Source of the DNA: Leptodontidium sp. MPI-SDFR-AT-0119
Lineage: Eukaryota; Ascomycota; Leotiomycetes; Helotiales; Leptodontidiaceae
DNA: 64,000 bases
NCBI GenBank assembly: GCA_020726505.1
Contig: JAHLEZ010000010.1
Span: forward strand, 930,001-994,000
Direction: 5' to 3'
Each line of letters begins with the position of its first letter. Position 1 is the first letter of the stretch. The position numbers were made by a program, and so were the translations under genes. The notes beneath the pieces are model-generated. The model saw only the letters and a program-made list of their open reading frames with translations, did not search any database and was not told where the DNA came from. Below are positions 57,435-64,000 of the stretch, piece after piece.

Positions 57435-58324
57435 TCATAACTTGCTCTTATTCCAATCCAAATCCCACTTTGGCTTTCTCTTTTCAAGAAACGCAGCGAT
57501 TCCTTCCTTCGAGTTCCAGCCCTCTCTCAGGAACGGCACCCAATATTTATCCTGAAACTCTTTGCCAGCATCAAGACTATTCTTTCCACTCGGCCCAAGA
57601 AATATTCCCTCTCTCGTGGCCCACACAGCATCCGGGCTATTTGCAGCTATCGACTTCGCAACTTCGATGGCTTCTCTCACAGGATCGTCAACAATACGAT
57701 CCACTAATCTCCATTCCAAGGCCTCCTCAGCCCTAACACTTCTGCCTGTCAAGACCATATCAGTTGTATGACCCCGGCCGATTTTCTGGGCGAGTAGAGG
57801 CAACGTTCCACCCAGAAGTGACAAACCAACTTTCACATCCGGCAATGCGAAAACTGCTTTTGGCGAGCAAATGACCATGTCACAGTTGATGAGTGTTTCC
57901 ATTCCGTCGCCTACGGCTAGTCCATTGACTGCTGCGATGATGGGCTTCCGGCCGCGCCTCTGTGAAATAGCACAAAATCGCTGAGGAGGAAGAATTCCCC
58001 GCTCTTCTTTTAGCGCTTTATACCATTCTATTGCAACCCGAGATTAGCAAGGTTTCGAGCTGGGCTCTCCAAATCAGAACACGTGAGGGAATTGACTGTA
58101 CCTCGAAGATCTGCACCGGTGCAAAATGCTCGCCCAGAACCGGTGAATACCCCTACTAGAATTTCGGGATTACTGTCCGTCCACCGCCATACCCGTTTGA
58201 GTTCCTCGTGTCCACCTCGGGGTATGGTGTTCAATTCTTCCGCTCTGGTGAGCGTGACAAGTAGCACTGCAGGCGCAGGGAAACTGAGGGAGCAGATGGT
58301 GGTTTCGGGTTGAGATGAAGACAT
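57435..58324 (-). CDS. Peroxisomal enoyl-CoA hydratase family protein
   Basis: Two exons (58324-58102, 58027-57435) give 271 residues. Crotonase motifs: GSGRAFCTGADLREW (oxyanion hole), PIIAAVNGLAVGDGMETLINCD with a Glu at the first catalytic position, then FALPDVKVGLSLLGGTLPLL, where Asp replaces the second catalytic Glu. The C-terminus KSKL is a canonical PTS1, so the protein should be peroxisomal and act in beta-oxidation or a related acyl-CoA pathway. The Glu-to-Asp change and the GDG in place of GGG leave hydratase versus isomerase or other crotonase activity open. The start ATG is the first in frame; the codon further upstream in this frame is GTG. Confidence 0.9.
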
Positions 58325-58875
58325 ATTGGTGCCTCTTAGTGACACGGATCTAATTCGGTGAAAGCGTTGTTGGTCAGGCTTTGGAGTGAAGCATCCATTT
58401 TTTCTAGCTATCCATGCAAAAGAGCCAGGTAAGAAACCTGATTTTAATGAAAAAGCGAATTGCTACTAATGTTTGCATCTTTGATGTTGGCCGTTGGTGG
58501 TTAGTAATCTTTGGGTTGTTGGCTCAGGACCGAGGCCTGAAAGTTGTTGTTGAGAAAGTACGATTAGCTCCATTAGCGTAAGAGAGGGGTACAGGATTTG
58601 TTCAAGGACTTGAAGGTATGATTCTTTGGTGTAATTGAAGAGCGATTAGGGGGCAAAAGAAAAGGTATACTAACAGTTCCCATTCTCGAAAAATCACAAT
58701 ATAGCCGAATTTGGACATTTGTAGCAGATCCAATTGTGAGATGGTGTATCTGTGACAGCTATATATTTCCCTTGCATTTGAGAGTACTGAATTTTTGAGG
58801 TATGAACTGAAGACATTTTCAAGATACAGGCTCGAGATTGCATTGAAAGGCGAATGCTAATTTTACATTGGAATA
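58325..58875. other. Gene-free stretch
   Basis: 551 bp, AT-rich. Promoter of the hydratase-like gene and 3' flank of the next gene. No feature seen. Confidence 0.5.
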
Positions 58876-60525
58876 TCATCTTGTTGATTTCGATACATTT
58901 GCTTTCACATTCTTCAGTTTGGTCATCACCTTCTCTCTCAGTCGACCGACACCAAACCTAGACAAGCACCCGGCCGACGTGTCAATACTACGGGCATCAA
59001 CTGGAAGCAAGCCTCTTGGTTCGTGGTTGTCGTTCAATTCCTCCGTAGTACCGAGACTCTTCATGACAGGAACGGGTTTCCTGGTCACTTTTGGAGCTGG
59101 AGCTCTTGGAGTCGGAGTCGAGTTGTCGGCAAAATAATCTCCAATCCGTGGTGGTGGTGGTAGTGGCGATGAGCTTTTGCGGGGTGCAGCCAGGTTCTCT
59201 GGGGTCTCCGGTGGTGTCATGAGACCATGCTTATGTCGTGCTGGAAGGTATGTTTTATATCGAGTCGAAGGTGGAGTGACAACTGCGTAACCGAATGACT
59301 CGGATTGTGCTGGGGTCGAGTATTCTGGAGTCTGTTCGACGAGTTCACTGCTACTCTGACCGCTGGGTACGAAATCCGGGCCCATGGCTTCTTCCGTCTC
59401 TTTATCTAAGTGATTGGCGAGTGCTGAGGAGCCTTCGGGACCGGAGGATGCTTCGAGGGAACTGGCTGGCGGATGCTTCAGGACTTCGAAAGAAAATAGC
59501 GGTGGTGACCTCGTTGCCCCAAATTCGTACATCGACTCCGACGGCACGTTTTTACTGTTTGTTATGTTCTTGTTTGTTGACGCAGACATGTTCTTTAACG
59601 CTATCCGTTTCCTTGGGCCTGGTGCTGAAGTCGGTATTTGGGGCTCTGCATGATCGCCTTTCTGGTCATAATTCGAATGGCATGGCACATTTTCGTCTGA
59701 CTTCGAACTTCCAAATCTGAAAGCTGCTTCACTATCCCTGTTATTTTTGGATATCGATTGTGTCATCGCTGGTATAGTGCTCTCCATGGCAACCACTGGA
59801 AGCCGAATCTCGTCTTGCTGGCTGTCCGAAAACACTGGTATTTTCGCTGATGGCTGATGATGCGGAACAACAGGCCAGTTGATTTTCGTCACCGCGACTG
59901 GCGTCAGACTTACAGCACTCGGTGGGTTACTGGTTGCAGTCTCTTCGGTCCTTGAGACGAAGAAAGGGTCATCCGCCGTTTCTGTTGTTCTTGATGGAAG
60001 GTTTCGAACCACCCCATCCCTGATGTTAGTTGTTTCAACAGCAATCTTTAACGGTCAGCCTTTTCCTTCGGATATGTAAGTATAGATATATACCATCTCT
60101 TCTTTCGCACTTTCCAAGTCATCCTTCAGACGCTGGGCAGCCTCTTTCATCATGGACAATTCACTTCGGAGCCTCGAATTCGCTATCCTTTCAGCCTGAC
60201 GCTTCGCGAGAGCTTGTTTTTCGTTCGCCACAGTGTACCACCTTCTGGATAGCTCGTTGATCTGGTTGAGATGGGGTTTTTTCTGACTGTTGTGCACTTG
60301 TTTGCAGAGCAGCAAGTCCGCTAGGTCCTCAAGATTTGTCATAGCCTTGGAAAAGCTTTTCGTATGGTCCATTTGATCAAGAATTTGGCTCCCTCTACTA
60401 CGGTAGTTGACTCCGACTCGATGTTTGCACCTGCGGCTATATGTCTTCGCTATCCCTACGCAGGTGTGGTCATCATCCGGGTCAACATCAAGGATCCGGC
60501 GGAAGTCCCAGTATGTTGCCATCAT
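58876..60525 (-). CDS. Unrecognised 533-residue protein with a Cys motif and long disordered tail
   Basis: Two exons (60525-60094, 60045-58876) joined in phase 0 give 533 residues. The 49-nt intron (60093-60046... acceptor TAAAG) has a CTGAC branch motif. The start is uncertain between 60525 and 60522; upstream frame is open but has no ATG. Residues 1-145 look ordered: YWDFRRILDVDPDDDHTC, then VGIAKTYSRRCKHRVG, then LEDLADLLLCKQVHNSQ and a coiled coil (ELSRRWYTVANEKQALAKRQAERI, LRSELSMMKEAAQRLKDDL). The CxG...KxxxRRC pattern recalls fungal proteins that carry a small Cys-based N-terminal module, but I cannot name a family. The remaining 390 residues are Ser/Pro-rich and disordered, with TPPETP, PPPPRIGDYF and a basic C-terminal end. 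Localisation unknown; a role in binding through the coiled coil is only a guess. Confidence 0.7.
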
Positions 60526-62007
60526 GGGAGCGAAAGAATCCCAGAAAGAATCCCAGGAGCAGGTATGTCGGGTGTACTGATCGAAAGGTTTCGAGGAGAA
60601 CTCTCCTTGATCGGTCAAAAATGGGACAGATGAGGTAATCCAAGGCAGCAATATTGGAGTTTCCAAAATCAACAACTGTGAAGTTGTGGATATCGAATAG
60701 AGGAGTGATGGTCAAACAAAATACCAAGTCGTTGCTCCTGGTTTTATTTCTTGTCGTGGAGCAATTGATAGAAGAAGTACCCGGCGATATATACATCATA
60801 CTCGTAGGCCAACCTCTTACTATTGATAGCACATGCAACGCTGAAGAAAATGATGCAAAGTCCGGGTTCTCACAAGCACAGCCTTGAGGACCTTGAACTA
60901 TGATCTTGATATGTTCCAATAAGGTGCTTGAGCTGAGTGGAAGTGACACAGCCTCGAACTTTCGTTCCTTGCTACTGCATATTGAATGTCACAGCAGGAT
61001 GGCCCCTCAAACCCCCTCTGTTGGTTTTCTTGAAGATCAGCCAACAACTTTACACCCCACTACACCACCAGCTACCCCGCGAGGCAGAATAAGTGATCAA
61101 GACGCAGTGTATGCAGCCATCCCTATGCAGATACAGAACTGAGGTCTTGCATAATTTTCGAAACTGCGGCCCATTCAGCATCTGGATACAAGGCACTTGG
61201 TAATGTCCTGATTCTGTTGGTGCTGAAGAAACGACTCCTCCTTCCTTATCTGGTTGGATATGATGCGGCCTGGAGGCACCTGCTGGGATCCCAAAACACC
61301 AACAACGCCGATAAGCGAAGTTAGAGGACAAACAATAGAACAGAACATGAAGCAATAAGCTGACCTTGGTTCAAGCTTCTCAATTTCAACCCCTAAGAAG
61401 ACGCGGAAAGAGTTTGAGGAGTGTTTTGTAAAACCCACCCCCAAATAATTGTCTCAGGTGCGAACACATTCGAACTTTGCAGCAGTTCTCGGAGTTGATT
61501 CTAAGAATCTCCCTGCGGCATACCCGGCTCAGCTCGCAGGCCGAACTATGACTTTGAAAGGCAAAGAAATCTGATTGAGAGAGCTCTGGCGGAACTTAGT
61601 AGCTTTCACACTGAGTTTGAGAGTGTCACCGTCGTTGATATGGGCAAAACGCGACTTTTTCGTCTTCAGTGACAGTCCTCCCCTGAGTTTGCGAGGAAGA
61701 AAACCGACATAACCCAACTCTGTTTAGGCTGTGGGAAAGCCCCTGACTCCTGGTTCTTCTCGGATATCTGTCTGTTTGCACTTTCGTCGGGTCATTCTTG
61801 CTGGTCTTGAATACATCATGCAAAAGCCGAGACCAGAATTGCTCACCCGTCCTTGAGTCAATAGTCAAGACTGATCGGAAGTTTTTCTGGAAACGGCAAT
61901 CGATTCTAGCACCTCAAAACACTCTCAGACGAAAGAACTCGGTCAACAAGCACTTCATTGACAAAGGATTGCTATTGTCTCAGCTTTGGAGACTGTGCGT
62001 CTGGAAA
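60526..62007. other. 1.5-kb region without a supported gene
   Basis: Several short frames overlap in different phases (for example 61002-61142 plus, with a Pro/Thr-rich peptide, and 61626-61868 minus). None has a domain motif or good start context. A 12-bp tandem duplication, TGGGATTCTTTC on the minus strand, sits just upstream of the unrecognised gene's start. Confidence 0.4.
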
Positions 62008-63255
62008 TCAAACCCCCGCACTAGTGACATTGACATCGAAGACACAGTGCCATACGCCAGGAGCAAATGTCTTCACCATTTCCACATGCTCCATCTTAAC
62101 AGTTCTGTGGTCGCTTGCTTTCGTCAGCCACCTTTCGAACATGTCTCCAATCCTGGATTTCCTGGCTTGAATATCATCCACTCCTACGTTCTCATGCAGG
62201 TGGAGCCATCCATCTCCTCTCAAGATATGGATAGCCATCTCCCAGGTCATTTCGCTCGTGGGTAATAATCCACAGTTCACATGCTTGATTGTCTCCGTTG
62301 CTGAAGAGTCCATCCCGCGAAGTCTTTCTGCAGCTTCCACGTTGTCTTCTGAGAACACCACGATCTTCTCATCAAATGACTTCGAGACATCTCCGTCTTT
62401 GATGACTTTGATAGACCATCCATTTGCAACAGCACCTCTCCTTAGGCCCTCCACAGACCAAGGATTTAACTCCCACCCAAGGACCTGTTTCATTCCCATC
62501 TTCACATAGCTGAAGACGAAATACCCAATTCCTGCATAGAGATCAACTGCGGTAGCAGAAGCCAATTCTTCCTTGGTGACGCTTCGCGCTCTTCCCGTGT
62601 CGTTGGCACTGTGGAAGTCGAGAACTCTCGCTTTCTCCTTGACGTTGCCGCGACTGAACATCGTGTGCCTCGGTGCCCATACTTGAGTGATCCCGTTTTG
62701 CTTGGTGCTGACCCAAAAGGCCTCTTCGAAATCCGTACCTCTGGGGGCATTCCCGAGTGGTAAAGAAGGTCCAAAATTGCCATAGAGCATTATCAAGCCA
62801 CTCGGAGTCCTGAGAATGTTTTCGGACTCGAGGGTTTCCACACCCACTTCAGAATTCAAACTCGATGGGTGATCTGTAGCCTTATTGGGTGGAATTCCGG
62901 AATTGATTGCGAGGTGAGTGAGTACTCCTTTCCCCTCTCTCTTTGAAATTCTCTCTAGTAATAGTCTCCATAGCTCGCCCATGATCTCGGTCGAGATTTC
63001 AGATCTAAGAATAGCCCGCCATTCTTCTCCAAAGCAGCCTGGGGGCAGAAGAACCATCGGCGGGTAAACTACCCATCGTTTGGGCGTAAGTTGTATCAAA
63101 CGGCTCACATCGAGCTTGAGGTTTTCATGTAGGTCTGTTGGGAGTCGGCTCAGCCATGTCTTTACGGCTTCTTCGATTGGATTTGCAGGCTTGGGTTTGG
63201 GCGGCCTGTCTCGCCTTGACTCTTTGTACGAATGATGATCCTTAGTTGGTGACAT
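62008..63255 (-). CDS. TRM12: tRNA wybutosine-synthesizing protein 2 (TYW2/Trm12)
   Basis: Single exon, 415 residues, similar to yeast Trm12 (462). The enzyme transfers the 3-amino-3-carboxypropyl group from S-adenosylmethionine to the tricyclic intermediate at G37 of tRNA-Phe, a step in wybutosine formation in the cytosol. Evidence: the N-terminal RWVVYPPMVLLP, the APRHTMFSRGNVKEKARV segment typical of Trm5/TYW2, the SAM-binding motif AVDLYAGIGYFVFSY near residue 240, GWELNPWSVEGLRRG, and the late HLHENVGVDD segment. Trm5 is the close relative; the late HxHE(N) segment in place of the Trm5 NLP motif, and the N-terminus, favour TYW2. Confidence 0.9.
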   Translation of the reverse strand: MSPTKDHHSYKESRRDRPPKPKPANPIEEAVKTWLSRLPTDLHENLKLDVSRLIQLTPKRWVVYPPMVLLPPGCFGEEWRAILRSEISTEIMGELWRLLLERISKREGKGVLTHLAINSGIPPNKATDHPSSLNSEVGVETLESENILRTPSGLIMLYGNFGPSLPLGNAPRGTDFEEAFWVSTKQNGITQVWAPRHTMFSRGNVKEKARVLDFHSANDTGRARSVTKEELASATAVDLYAGIGYFVFSYVKMGMKQVLGWELNPWSVEGLRRGAVANGWSIKVIKDGDVSKSFDEKIVVFSEDNVEAAERLRGMDSSATETIKHVNCGLLPTSEMTWEMAIHILRGDGWLHLHENVGVDDIQARKSRIGDMFERWLTKASDHRTVKMEHVEMVKTFAPGVWHCVFDVNVTSAGV

Positions 63256-64000
63256 AGCGCTATACCACCTCTTCTCTCTTCAGTCTGTATTCGAATTCGA
63301 TTCTCGTGAATCTAGATGCAAAATTTGGAGTTTGGACAAGATCGGTGAGAATTCGCTTCTCAGACAAACGTGCACAACTGATCATGGCCTGATGAAATTG
63401 AGAACTCGATATCAACAGCCAACTGGGGTGTTCATGTCTATGATGGATTTTTTACTGGAATGTGCCCATCCAATGAGGCTGTCAAGCTCTCTCGAACCTT
63501 CAAGGCAAGAGATGGTTTTAATACTTATGTAAGCAAACATGTGACATATGACTAAAACAATACTACCTTATTGGACCTTTTACTTGGAGGATCAAGAAAT
63601 AAAAGTCCGGTCACTACCTAAGGTACCTTATAGCAAGAGATAGCATTAAAAAATCAGAGCATATATAAAAAGCATGTGTGGAGAACTGAGCACATGGCTG
63701 CTGACTCAGCACAGATACCTCAAGACTTCGATTCAGAACTCCCCCCCTCGATGGTCGTGCCTGAAGTGGCTGACATCTCCAGTTGCTGAGATCGAGCACT
63801 AGACGACAGCCATCTAGCTGCCTCATGTCCGTGGCTTGCACACTTCCCTGGTTCTAACTCTACTCACTCCCTCCCTGCCGTATCTTGGCCACTCGTCGAC
63901 GACGACTGTTGGGATTTCTGTCATCCATTTCAAGGTGACTAGGACAATATTGTTTGATTTGCGTTTGCTTGTTCTATATATGCTCACTATTCCTGTCCGG
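63256..64000. other. Right-edge gene-free stretch
   Basis: 745 bp upstream of TYW2, with only short frames. It may include the regulatory DNA of a gene beyond the window. Confidence 0.45.

Noticed and set aside
1..64000. CRISPR arrays, rRNA and tRNA genes
   Set aside because: No spaced direct repeats of CRISPR type. GTTCGAA-like strings were seen (for example near 26690 and 29071) but lie in coding DNA or lack a cloverleaf, so no tRNA is called.

Overview
The window is nuclear DNA from a filamentous ascomycete (Pezizomycotina). The evidence is short GT-AG introns of about 41-130 nt with CTAAC/CTGAC branch-point-like motifs, genes on both strands with separate promoters, no operons, and a fungal gene set (Cdc11/Nud1 scaffold, Tht1/Kar5, Fmp52, 2EXR protein, CE15 glucuronoyl esterase, M43 protease). 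A leotiomycete (Helotiales-type plant or wood associate) would fit, but that is inference from general gene style only. I placed exon borders by eye from splice motifs, reading frame and family conservation. Every multi-exon model given as CDS adds up to a whole number of codons.

Layout. 1-4 kb: 5' part of a large disordered protein running off the left edge (minus), divergent from a 1894-aa Cdc11/Nud1-type scaffold (4.8-10.5 kb). 10.7-13.7 kb: a peroxisomal enoyl-CoA hydratase/isomerase with a CT microsatellite in its intron, divergent from ALG2. 14.5-20.1 kb: an FAD oxidoreductase, a 119-bp TA-flanked MITE, a secreted glucuronoyl esterase and a decayed short-chain dehydrogenase. 21.5-27 kb: a 1745-aa kinesin, followed by about 3.5 kb with no gene I can support. 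30.4-38.9 kb: an acyltransferase, ORC6, KAR5 and a mitochondrial uL6 protein. 39-50 kb: MET22-type phosphatase, a C3HC/Rsm1 zinc-finger protein, a Rad5/Rad16-like SNF2 ATPase, and MET10. 52-64 kb: FMP52, a 2EXR protein, a secreted M43 metalloprotease, a second peroxisomal enoyl-CoA hydratase, an unrecognised 533-aa protein and TYW2/TRM12.

Functional themes. Cell cycle and nuclear biology are well represented (Cdc11/Nud1, kinesin, ORC6, KAR5, SNF2, Rsm1). Two sulfur-assimilation genes (MET22 and MET10) lie about 6.5 kb apart. Two enoyl-CoA hydratase-family proteins end in peroxisomal targeting tripeptides (AKL and SKL). Two secreted enzymes (CE15 and M43) suggest plant-material or protein degradation. 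I see no PKS, NRPS or terpene backbone gene, so I do not call a secondary-metabolite cluster.

The observations most worth a second look are the MITE, the dehydrogenase relic, two stop-free introns whose lengths are multiples of three (one carrying a microsatellite), a 41-nt intron that is mostly poly-C, a tiny first coding exon in the SNF2 gene, a 7-bp minisatellite, and the unrecognised protein at 58.9-60.5 kb. I did not find a clearly new multi-gene system.
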